The notes under the pieces were generated by a model. It saw nothing but the letters and a program-made list of their open reading frames with translations. It was not told the DNA's origin and did not search any database. Below are positions 23,150 to 33,234 of a stretch of 64,000 bases of DNA, one piece after another; within the stretch, counting starts at the first letter, position 1; every line of letters begins with the position of its first letter. A program made the translations under genes and the position numbers. This DNA comes from Ctena decussata (Eukaryota > Mollusca > Bivalvia > Lucinida > Lucinidae): assembly GCA_963989385.1 (NCBI GenBank), contig OZ022501.1:96270979-96334978 (forward strand), in the 5' to 3' direction.

Positions 23150-23640
23150 CATCTGCAGTCACACTGTGTCTGGGCAGGTTTAGACATACTAAGCGGTTAA
23201 CCTGGTTACCAATACTGAGTGCACATACTTCCGCCAGTAAGAGACAACTACCCTTGCTGCAGCCTGCTAGCGCAGTCGGCAGCGCGTCAGACTGCAGGTC
23301 AAGGGGTCCTGAGATCGATTCCCAGAAAGGCCACATAACGCTCGTGGAGACTGATCATGAAATATTTTCTACGGTCATTCATTCCCTTCTGCTGATTCAA
23401 GAAGGGCAGTTGTCATTTACTGGCGAAAGTATGTGAACTAAGTACTGGTTAAACGTTAAGGAGATCTAATTAAAATCTTAAAGAGCTTCTTCGAGAGCAG
23501 AGAACACATTCGAAAGAAGGAACATGGGCCATACCATGGAACAGTGTCATTGAATAGTTTGAGTAGGTTAACTGACCGCCTAGACATGACCTTAGCTGTT
23601 TACTTGGCCGTAAATGCTCAACAAAACAAACAAACTCACA
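23150..23640 (+). mobile_element. Nested SINE A copies in palindrome arm 1
   Basis: A tRNA-like head with a cysteine-like GCA anticodon (GCTAGCGCAGTCGGCAGCG, then CAGACTGCAGGTC, B box AGATCGATTCCC) lies at 23,265-23,335. It is inserted between an inverted SINE A body (23,160-23,250) and another body in plus orientation. The same arrangement is mirrored at 24,050-24,545. Confidence 0.7.
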
Positions 23641-23708
23641 ACTTCCCTTAAGTCAGCGGAAGGGAGAGAATGAGCGTAGAAAATATTTCATGACCAATCT
23701 TCACGACT

Positions 23709-23795
23709 GTTCAGGGGTCGGGCTGGGAATCGAACTCGCGACCGCTTGATCTGCAGACCGACGTGCTGCCGACTGCGCTAGACGGCTCGGTAGGA
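23709..23795 (-). mobile_element. tRNA-like SINE head in the palindrome loop
   Basis: Minus-strand GTCTAGCGCAGTCGGCAGC, GTCTGCAGATC and GAGTTCGATTCCC form a third cysteine-like head, unique to the loop. Sequence from 23,796 to 23,968 is unassigned. Confidence 0.65.
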
Positions 23796-25444
23796 CACAT
23801 GTCAAATTCTGAGGGTACCAAACTCTCTGCATAGGGTAAAGGTGATTTCTAGAATCTCCACATGTAACGCCTTTCGTGCCTGAACTGGTCCTCCATGTGT
23901 GAACGAGACCTTGGCATGTAAATGGGCGGTTCATCAATAAAAACAACAAAAAATAAAACAGGTAGACAGGCCACATAACGCTCGTGGAGACTGATCATGA
24001 AATATTTTCTACGCTCATTCTCTCCCTTCCGCTGACTTAAGGGCAGTTGTGAGTTTGTTTGTTTTGTTGAGCATTTACGGCCCAGTAAACAGCTAAGGTC
24101 ATGTCTAGGCGGTCAGTTAACCTACTCAAACTACTCCATGACACTGTTCCGTGGTATGGCCCATGTTCCTTCTTTCGAATGTGTTCTCTACTCTCGAAGA
24201 AGCTCTTTAAGATTTTAATTAGATCTCCTAAACGTTTAACCAGTACTTAGTGCACATACTTTCGCCAGTAAATGACAACTGCAGAAGGGAAAGAATGACC
24301 GTAGAAAATATTTCATGATCAGTCTCCACGAGCGTTATGTGGCCTGTCTAGGAATCGATCTCAGGACCCCTTGACCTGCAGTCTGACGCGCTGCCGACTG
24401 CGCTAGCGGGCTGCCGGCGAGGGTAGTTGTCTGTTACTGGCGGAAGTATGTGCACTCAGTATTGGTAACCAGGTTAACCGCTTAGTATGTCTAAGCCTGC
24501 CCAGACACAGTGTGACGGCAGATGAACTGACAGGCTTGTGGTCCCTCATCCAGCCTCGTTGAGGCGGTTCGGATGAGGCGTTTATTAGCAGATCTGACAA
24601 AAATTTTCACCCATTGCCCACTCGCATCTAGAACTCTGCAACTTATTCTCCTAATGTCGTCATTCTATTCTATTCTGAAGCTTTCTTCGAAGTGTTTTAC
24701 ATGCAATTATGTTGCATTTGGCCCTATACCTCGGATAGTGGTGCTGGTCTTGTAAGTCTATTGAGCGCTTTACACAAAGCATTGCTTAGCCGTTCGTATG
24801 AGCGTTCTTGTCATAAATTTCGACGTTTCGCTCTTCTTCTATTCCAGATAATAATTTAAACCGAGGCCCCAATCAATCGATCGTACTCAGGCACGTTTTG
24901 GGGCGGCTAGGTCGGATACCGATCCCAGGAACAACGTGCACACTATCTTTGAATTTGACACAGATGACAGACGGACTCGGGCACCCAGACGGTTCTATTA
25001 TGGATTCGTTCCGCGGGGCCGCTGGGAAGGACCCGTTGTTGGAGGGAAAAATGTGTATGCTAGGTCACTATCGCAGTATATTTATATAGGCTCTACACTG
25101 TTAGGAGCTTACTAGAATTGGCAAAATATCCGATTTGCCCTGCATGCGACGAAATTTTGCAAAACAATGAGAAAAATTGAAGGCTCTGGAGATGATGAAA
25201 ACTAATGAAACCATTCCATTGATAATTCCGTCCCCCCCCTTTTTTTTTTTGGGGGGGGGGGGGGGGGCGGGTGGGGGTGGGGGTGGGGGAGAGAGAAGGA
25301 AAATAAAGAGCTGTAACGCGTTAAGATGTTTGAAAATATTTGCTTTCAGCCCGAGCCCATATACAGGTCCGACTCTCATACCATTATGTAGTTGTAGGAT
25401 TTTTAAAAAAAAAAATATTTCTTTGTTTACGACAATGACAGCGG

Positions 25445-25700
25445 GAGGTAATTAGTTGTTTGGTCGTTTAGGTTTTCACGGCCCTTTGAGATAGTATTTC
25501 AGTCTATATCGAGCCGTCTCCCAGAGAGTAGGCGAGAAAGGAGAAAGGACAGATGAGAAAAAAAACGTCCAAAAAACCCTTCCCGTATCTACTGCAAGAT
25601 AGCAAGCACTGCCGGTCCTTGCCCCAAAATAATCCAAATAAGTAGGACGCACCAGTACTGAAAGCTACCCATCACCATCGCCCGACCCGACCGCCCAGTC
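25445..25700 (-). mobile_element. SINE type B in palindrome arm 2
   Basis: Mirror of the copy at 21,950-22,195; the same body and tail in reverse complement. Confidence 0.8.
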
Positions 25701-26553
25701 AACCCACTAGAGGTAGAAAACACTCCAAGGCTCTCTCGCCCTCGGAGGACTTTTCCACTCGAATTTTCATCCTACTCATGCTTGTTCCACTGGCTTGTTC
25801 AGCCATTTTCAACCCAAATGTCAATCACACAAATGAATAACAACAACTCATTTTAGTAAAGATGTACAACTATGCACAACGGTGAAATACACGTAATTGG
25901 ACACGGTTAAATAAATAACAAAGCGTGGCGGATCTAGCTCGTTTTCCTTTTTTGCTTTATTCGAAAAGATTTATTATTTGATTACTATTCAAGAAAGAAA
26001 CTGGAAAACTTTGTTCACGAACTTAGAGATCTTATATATGCCACCAAAGGTTTCTGAAGTCGGGAATTTCGTTTTCGCAAACTTGTCAGACAATCCGCCA
26101 TCGTTAGTTTTTGACATAGCGTTTAGTCTTTAGTCGTTAGTCGCCTTAGTTGTACTAGTCCAGTAATAATACACCTGAATTGCAAAACGGTACCATACTG
26201 ACCGAAAATATTGCGTATTCCATATTAATTTTTACCGTCTATCCTTATTAGACGAAGTCTAATAAAATCATCGTTGGCGCCAAAACTTGACTTGATCTCT
26301 GTATGGAAGAGAGCATATGTCATGGAATTGTTATTCACCTGTCAGAAGATTTAGTTCCATTAAAAATGTTATTATTTGCACTTTGCATTTAGTTTTAAAT
26401 ATGTTTTTACACTTTAACGCTGTAATGATTGATAGAGTTAAGCAGAACGCGAGAAACGCAAATGCCGATGGCTTGAGAAAAAAAAATGATTCTAAGGTGC
26501 GAAAAGTCTTTCGTAGGAAAAAAGTAGTTCTTTTCCTTCCAAAGGCTGTACTC

Positions 26554-27134
26554 GGTGCGTAAATTTACCGGAACGGACCTAATTACCGGGTCGAACCGGA
26601 ACGGACCCTTATTATTCATATTTCCAGCCGATTCTTTTAGATATTTTGATACAATCTACACGCGCAGATTAATTCAAGGCCCTACCTATTACTAACATGT
26701 ATTATCTTAACTTGCAATCCCTGATTTCATCCACCGACTTGATACATATAGCTCTACATATTTTCTATGGCTGAAATGTTGGTCATGATACTATGGAACA
26801 AAAATTCGGGAATTTTGTGTTTTTCATTCGCTCCAAGTCTTGGAAGAAAGATAACCAGATTTTTGTATAAGATTATATGATTTTAAGATGAAACGCATAT
26901 GCGTGGGGTATTAAGAGGCCCACCCATGGCGCAAAATACTCAAAGAGTATTTTGACAAATATCTCTAATTGATTTGCGCTAGATGACATACAGAATATGT
27001 ATTAATATCAAATAAGCGTTATTTAATAAAAAAATATTACAAATATCTACTGAAGATAGGGGAAAACGGGTCCGTTCCGGTGTCCGTTCCGGTAATTCAG
27101 TCCATTCCGGTCCGTTCCGGTAAATTTACGCACC
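26554..27134. mobile_element. 581-bp inverted-repeat element with CCGGAACGGACC repeats
   Basis: Ends GGTGCGTAAATTTACCGGAA and its complement at 27,115-27,134. Both arms hold multiple CCGGAACGGACC motifs. The flanks GGCTGTACTC and GGTTGTACTG could be an imperfect target duplication. It is non-coding. Confidence 0.7.
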
Positions 27135-27699
27135 CGGTTGTACTGAACCGGGTAAAATACAGTACCGTATCATCGGAAGTATATCGGAATGTACCGAAGA
27201 ATGTCAATAATTTACGGACCAGTCTGGTTTCTCGCCATAGTGGATAACCCCAACATAAGGATACTGCTATTCAATAAAAATATTAGACATATTTACAGCA
27301 TTTTGAACTTAACCAATTTTTATTTTGTTATTATGACATAGCGACAGGGTTTTGAACTTGGAATTTTTTCAATCACAGTAAAAATTTCTCATAGATACCC
27401 CATTAGATTTTGGTCTTTTTTTACATTTTAATTATTAAAGGCGTATAGTGTATTTAAAACATTGAGTGCAGATGATTTTGCGGGACGTATTCTGAAACCT
27501 TGCTTGCAGCCAATTTCTTATTTCAACAGAAATAAAAAAAAATATTATTTGTTTCAAATATGTCTTCTTTCACTTCGTCTTATATCTTTTTTTTTAAAGA
27601 TATTTCTTGTATTCTAATAATCTATATTGGTACAATCTCTACCGATCTTGTGTTATTTGGTGTTGATTTGTCATCATAGTGCAGGTTATATCTTCTGAC
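27135..27699. other. Unassigned A/T-rich DNA
   Basis: No gene or element recognised. Confidence 0.4.
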
Positions 27700-27905
27700 G
27701 CTTTGGGATCATTGAGTTCATTTGAGTAATTTTGAAAATGGAGTTCCGTTTAAGCCGGTGCTAGGGGGAGTCGCTGGTTTCGCACATTTCATTATTAGTC
27801 ATGAACAGACTCAATTAAACCGAGTCTGCTATTTTCTATTCTTTTGTGCGTTCCTTGTTTCCTAAGGATCTTTCTTTACAGAACCTCTGTCTACGTAATT
27901 GTAAA
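27700..27905 (+). repeat. Direct repeat, copy 1 (partner at 30,048)
   Basis: CTTTGGGATCATTGAGTTCA, AAGCCGGTGCTAGGGGG and a hairpin CAGACTC-AATTAAACC-GAGTCTG at about 27,806 are shared with 30,048-30,265. It is an old dispersed repeat. Confidence 0.8.
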
Positions 27906-28513
27906 TTAATTCATGGTACACTAATTCTAAAAGTTAGATAGCCGCTGTGCAAGTCGAATAATGATTTATCATTATATAATAAATATTAACCATTATAAAG
28001 CGATGGTACTGATATTGTTTTTTTTTTTTTTTTTTTTTTGTTTTTTTGTTTTGTTTTTTTGTTCATTTGTGGTGAAAGCGGTCGAGCATTTTCATGCAGT
28101 CCAAGATTTGGTAGCTACGGCCGTTATGATTGTTTTGAATTGTCATCACCTCTCGAAGGAAGTAAGATGTTGGTCACTTTACTGGCCTTCTTCTTGTATG
28201 CTGAAGATTTTATCACTTTTCTCCTTGATGCCAGTGGACTATTGTGACGTGATCCTTCATGTGGCACTCTCGGGATATCTTTCTACTGTTTTCTACAGCC
28301 GAGTGTTTGTGTTGGAGGTCTTGCTTTATTCTAAGATGTTACAGCTTTTTTATATTTCAGGTTTGGATTTGTGAATCAATGATGAAGAACTTGGCGCTTC
28401 CACTGACTCGCCTTGCTGTTGCATTTATAATTTCTTTGCTAAGGTGAGTGTTTTCATAATACCGGTATACCTCATGGGGTTATTTTCTAACGTGTTGTTT
28501 ACTAAAAGATATT

Positions 28514-29050
28514 TATACCCCCTCCCCGCAAACTGTGTTTGAGGGGGTTATACTGTTTTACGTTGTCCTTCCGTCCGTCTTTCCGCCCGTCTGTCCGTAC
28601 GCCCGCAGCACATTAAACTTGCTCCGATTAGTTTCAAATTTTGTCCAGGGATGCAGCATGTGAAAAGAGTTGATATGTATTTTTTCAGTTTTTCGTGGAT
28701 GGATTTTAATGCTGAGTTATACCCCTTTATATTTTTCGTTAAAAAAGTTTGTTATCGCAACTTCTCCTAGACCACTTTACCGATTTTCTTGAAATTAAGT
28801 ATGTGAATACATATTGGTATGAAGATGTGCAGTAAGGTTTCCATTTTGAAATCTGACCCCTCTTGCATGAGTTATGCCGCTTTTTGATATTTTTGGCAAT
28901 AATTTTTGGAGATTTTTAGTCATTTTGCCTCGATTAATTCAAATTTGGTTCATATATGCATCATAAAAAATAGTTGACACGTCTTTTCCAGTTTAAACGA
29001 CAGCGCTATGAAATCGGTCAATTTTCAAATTACCTCCCGTCGTATTAAAC
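28514..29050 (+). mobile_element. Pearl/Helentron-type element, truncated (copy b)
   Basis: Starts TATACCCCCTCCCCGC with the paired GAGGGGGTTATACTG, then a GTCC/GTCT run (TTCCGTCCGTCTTTCCGCCC). One or two core units follow with CAACTTCTCCTAGACCACT. No 3' hairpin was found, so the right end is lost or unrecognised. Confidence 0.6.
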
Positions 29051-29635
29051 AAGGGTAACCTTTGAAGACCGATAACGCCAATGTTTATGGCTTCACGCTG
29101 CAGCTTCTTGCACGAATGTTTTCATGTGTTGCGTTTGACTACAGTATTACTACTGATACAAAGATTTTCTTTTTCTGATTTAACATATCAGAGTTAGAAT
29201 GTTCAGTGGAAAACGCTATGTTTAAGTTGAATGCCTGTTCATTCTTTCTTGATACACCTATATTTTCTTGTCTTGTTTTTCAAGAATAAAAGACAGAATA
29301 ACAAAATTAGATTATGCAAATGTTCTTCTGACAAAGGAATTCACAATCGCAGGCAAATTGTGATTCACATCAATTCAGCAGTTGAGAATATAACCTTTGA
29401 AACATTGCTTGTTTTCTGTAACTTTAAATTTTAACCCACTCTGAAAGTGTTGGCTCTCACGGTTACAGTGTAAGAGATATTGAGGGTTTGAGATATTCTT
29501 AATCTCCAAAACACATGGACAAGTCAAACTAACAAGACAAAAACTAGAAGCAGGTGCCAACTTTTGCAAATTTAATATATAAACTTTGTGGGCGTTTCTT
29601 TTGGCGTTCAGTATATATATATTGCACTGTAATTA

Positions 29636-29800
29636 GAGCGTGGCTTTGGATTGACCTACACTCCGGACTACCAATCCAGGGGCCGCAAGATCGATCCCCC
29701 GCTTCTCCGGTCTTTCGGATGAGACTTTAAACCGAGGTACCGTCTCCATATGACCTCGTTGTTGGTGGGACGTTAAACCCGAGTTCACTCACTCACTGGA
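29636..29800 (+). mobile_element. tRNA-derived SINE, third type
   Basis: Head TTAGAGCGTGGCTTTGG with B-box-like AAGATCGATCCCC, then CTTTCGGATGAGACTTTAAA and GGTGGGACGTTAAACCCGAG, ending in (ACTC)n. The body is unlike types A and B. No target duplication is clear. 29,051-29,635 holds nothing recognised. Confidence 0.65.
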
Positions 29801-30047
29801 TTGGCCTCAGTGTAAAGTGAATGGGAATCTGAAGCTCCGACACTCAACAAACGCTTGTGTCTGATGGTAATTCAAATATTGCACTAAAAGAATAAAGGAA
29901 CAAATGTAGGCCATGGTGCAAGAATAATATCGGGACAGCCGCCTTTTCAGAACATATTTATCTTCACTGCAGCTGGTGTTTGTGCCGTGTGGCGGCCGTA
30001 AAACGTCTCCCCGTACATCATCGTGGTGCAAATTTTATTTTCTGGCC

Positions 30048-30265
30048 CTTTGGGATCATTGAGTTCATTTCAGTAATTTTGAAAATAGAGTTCCGCTTAA
30101 GCCGGTGCTAGGGGGCGTGGCTGGTGTCGCTTGTTTCATTACTTGTCATGAACAGACTCAATTAAACCGAGTCTGCTATTTTCTAGTCTTTGTAGTGTTC
30201 CTTGCTTCCAAAGGATCTTACTTTTCAGAACATATTTATCTCTTTTTACCGTCTTTACCACGTAA
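30048..30265 (+). repeat. Direct repeat, copy 2 (partner at 27,700)
   Basis: Same sequence as 27,700-27,905 with scattered substitutions; the hairpin CAGACTC/GAGTCTG lies at about 30,153. It is preceded (29,955-30,045) by CTGCAGCTGGTGTTTGTGCC and GTGTGGCGGCCGTAAAACG, a block also found at 41,865-41,935. Confidence 0.8.
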
Positions 30266-31269
30266 TCACAAGTGACCATGTGTCATCAAACCGCAGTGCA
30301 AGTGGTCCAAGGATTTTTTTTACTATGACACGATGCAAATAAGCGATGAAAGAAGTACAGTTGGGATCTTTACAATTTCACCTATTGACCGATTTTTTCA
30401 GTAAAGTAACGAAAGTATTGGTAACGAAGGTATTAAAGCTGATATTTAAGCCATTCTTTATATTTATTGAAATGCAGTTGGCCAGATTTACATCAGCTCA
30501 CGTATCTATGAGAGATACACAGACGTTTAAAGACTCTCTAGTGTAAACTAAATGATACCCCATAGTTGTTTTGCAGCTGTAACAAAGGTATTGCTCCTTT
30601 TATAACTAGCAGAGTACTTATAGGTTGAGCTTTGTGTCTAAATGCCTACCAGTCAGATACACCCCTGAAGACTCTATTTTAAAACGTGTATCAAGTCACA
30701 AGATTTTAAACACTAATATTTGAGTTTTAAATCAAATTTGTGTAATGCGACTTCAGTTTTGTGATTACATGGCATGTGTTTGAAAAGTCTGGCAACATTT
30801 TCTCTGACAATGCTTTTCTAGCGCTCGATAATACTAGATTGAAAGATTATCTTTAAAATGAATTCTACTTCTAGAATGAGAAAACATAAACCCGTATACT
30901 TTTTGGAGGAAAGCAGCATGCTTGTAAAGTAGATAAAATCAAAGTAAAAGTAAGTTAAAGTAAAGTAAAAAGATAGGCAATGATCAGAAATTTATATGTA
31001 ATCAAATGCAACACCCCGCCCTCAAAACCAATAGGGAAAGAAGCATACACACACACACGAAAAAACTGACACAAGTTCACGAAAGACACGCACAGTAAAC
31101 CGAATAAGCAACTAGTTTACAAAACAGGTGGTCATTCAGCTACCCTAATAAAAACATTTTTATCTATTTTATTTTTAACTTACAAAACAAACAAAAGGCA
31201 GATTGGATAGCAAAACAGGTGACCATACCGCCAAAGAACCTAGACAAGTGGACATATCACAATGGAGCA
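30266..31269. other. Unassigned DNA
   Basis: No gene or element recognised; a short (CA)n lies at 31,048. Confidence 0.4.
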
Positions 31270-31346
31270 TCAAGGAACCACAACAGAAGTACCGCCTTGG
31301 AACGGTCAGCAAAAGATTACTGGGGGGTGGGGGTAGGGGCTTAAAC
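31270..31346 (+). repeat. R-family relic
   Basis: GGAACCACAACAGAAGTACC and GGAACGGTCAGC...ATTACTGGGGGG match the middle of the R element at 49,000-49,050. A diverged fragment. Confidence 0.7.
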
Positions 31347-31528
31347 ATCTTTTACTGGTATGTCGTTATGTTATTTTTCGTTAGACTATTCGAGGGGACT
31401 CCTTGTGAAATGAAGGCAGCATAAAACATGTACATTTAATCTATTTACGCAACTTATTCCGCGGGTCGCCTAACATTTACTGTCATTTTTGTTTATGACT
31501 AAGTGTTGTTTCATGATATTATTCAGAG

Positions 31529-31681
31529 CAACTAGTGGAATAAATTGTGACTTTGAAGATGATGAATGGTGTGGTTATACATACAGTTCGATGTCACACC
31601 ATGGATTTAGGAGAACGGCCGGGCCACCCCATATTAACTGCACTGGATTAGTCAGTGACCACACCTTCTCCTCCTCTAAAG
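31529..31681 (+). CDS. MAM-domain gene, exon encoding the N-terminal third of the domain
   Basis: Translates as ...TSGINCDFEDDEWCGYTY... through RRTAGPPHINCTGLVSDHTF, the start of a MAM domain (the CDFE-D-CG pattern, then G-P-x-x-DHT). MAM domains are extracellular adhesion modules stabilised by disulfides. The donor is aaag|GTATGT. Two acceptors are possible (exon start 31,527 or 31,529); 31,529 is preferred because it makes the exon phase 1 at both ends like the later exons. Splicing to 47,937 gives ...SSSK-G-HYIYSLYGG in frame. Upstream exons (signal peptide, other domains) were not found in the window. Confidence 0.82.
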
Positions 31682-31964
31682 GTATGTACAGTGACAAAAA
31701 ATGGGGCAGATATTGACAGAGACAATAGATAGTTAAGGGATTTAAGGTCCTTCCAATAGCATTTTACCCACTTCCTGCGAATGTTGAAATGGATGGGTTT
31801 ATGCTTAGGATATAATAGTCCAGAGCTTACAGAAAGCAAATACTACCCAGGCATGAACTCTACAATTTGAGTAAGTACGTTAACCTCTCAACTAATACTA
31901 CCGAAGAAGCAGATAAAATTTTTGTTGTTTGTATGAAGGTAGCTTAGTTCCTTAGTAACTTTAT

Positions 31965-32075
31965 AAGCGCACAGCGGATGCTCTAATCAAACTAGGTGGA
32001 TGCCCAGGCTGATCTGAGTCTTTTGCTGGGCGCACATGCCACTTGGTTGGTTTTGTCTTGTCGCGGCTCAAATGT
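31965..32075 (+). repeat. Relic of the 54-kb MITE family
   Basis: GCCCAGGCTGATCTGAGTC, GCTGGGCGCACATGCCACTT and TTGTCTTGTCGCGGCTCA match the right halves at 54,195-54,262 and 54,595-54,660. Confidence 0.75.
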
Positions 32076-32334
32076 TTGTATAACTGAAAATACGATCTCA
32101 TCATGAAAATTTGCATATAGCTAATCCACTTGTGCATCGAGTGGTTTCCAAGAAATTTAAACTTCATAATCGATTGTTTCCTAAGATTTATGTATTACCA
32201 AAACTGTTTAGTTACGTGTTCCCTAAATGTATTGGTGTGTTCCCTAATTCCCTACCACGATTCATTTGTTCCCATATTCTCTAAAATGTCAAGCAATGGT
32301 CCCTTAAATTCAGACAATTAAAAATGTCATGACT

Positions 32335-32560
32335 GTGGTTGGTTAATTGATTTGGGTTTTACGTACGGCTCTTTGAGTCAGTATTCAGTCTATACCAAGC
32401 CAAAGAAAGGGAAAGAAAAGGAAGAGATAGGATAGATGTGACTTAATAAATCAAACAAACCCAAACCCGCACCTGCTGCAAGCAATGCAGGCCATTGCAC
32501 TACTGTTATCCAAATTAGTAGTACTAGTAATAAAGATCCATCGCCCGCCCGACCATCTCT
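32335..32560 (-). mobile_element. SINE type B, truncated
   Basis: Reverse-complement tail (GGGTTTTACGTACGGCTCTT) and body (CACCTGCTGCAAGCAATGC, CCAAATTAGTAG). It lies within the long MAM intron. Confidence 0.75.
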
Positions 32561-33234
32561 TGGACGGCTATTATCTATAATTTGACACATCACTAGTACT
32601 TTATTGTCTGTAACTTTGCAATGTTGTTTTAGTGATGTACCATGTAATAGCAGCCTTGCTAAGAACAGTAGTCGGACAGCACATAGCTTGTCTGATCCGT
32701 CCTTCATGTTAAAAGAACTTTGTTCAGTTACCCTTGAGGTCAAAGTAATCAAATCGTAAGTCCGACCTCGTTAATCATATAGACATTGAAAAGTCAGAAA
32801 TATTTTGGATACACAGACATGGACCCCAAAACAGAGCTGTGATCAGGTGCTCGTGAGTAGTCACCATCAACTGCCTACTTTCATACACCCGTCGTGTCTA
32901 AATACATGTATCTGTGGAATAATTCAGTTAAAATGAAAGACGGTATTTGATAGTCTTACTATACTCCGGATGCGGCCATCAAGCCGAAAATAAGTTTCAA
33001 AACGGCCACATTGTAGGGATCAACGAGGTCATGGTTTCTCCTACAGAACTTTTTAACAGTTAACACAAGCTTCGCGATTACCCTGTGACAACAATTTAAT
33101 GGTGAGCAGTTTCCCTCTGTCAACTTTGAAACAAGTCTAGCATAGCGGACTAGGTGAGAGATAGACTCCATATGCAGGGGCCAAAAATATTTCTACTCCA
33201 AAATGGAAAATGGACTATGGGAAAATTGGAGCAG
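32561..33234. other. Unassigned intronic DNA
   Basis: No gene or element recognised. Confidence 0.4.

Larger units (their letters stand above)
21479..26162. mobile_element. 4.7-kb palindrome (foldback-type element or inverted duplication)
   Basis: 21,479-23,708 is reverse-complementary to about 23,983-26,162; the loop is about 270 bp. The outer ends read TGGACTAGTACAACTAAGG followed by short ACTAA-type repeats. The arms match nearly base for base by eye but differ by substitutions and small indels (for example an 11-bp stretch near 21,685 missing from the other arm, and different C/G and A run lengths at 22,380 and 25,235). Each arm carries a SINE B, SINE A pieces and the 85-bp dispersed motif. 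No transposase was found, and no target duplication is evident. Confidence 0.88.

Noticed and set aside
21479..26162. Palindrome as a missed-adapter long-read artefact
   Set aside because: Arms differ by substitutions and by an 11-bp indel, and the loop holds unique sequence; still worth checking with raw reads.
28038..28247. Open frame CGESGRAFSCSPRFGSYGRYD as a possible exon
   Set aside because: No domain, weak splice context and a T-run before it; not supported as part of the MAM gene.
31203..31424. 73-codon frame just upstream of the first MAM exon
   Set aside because: Its 3' half is an R-family relic, so it is not an upstream exon.
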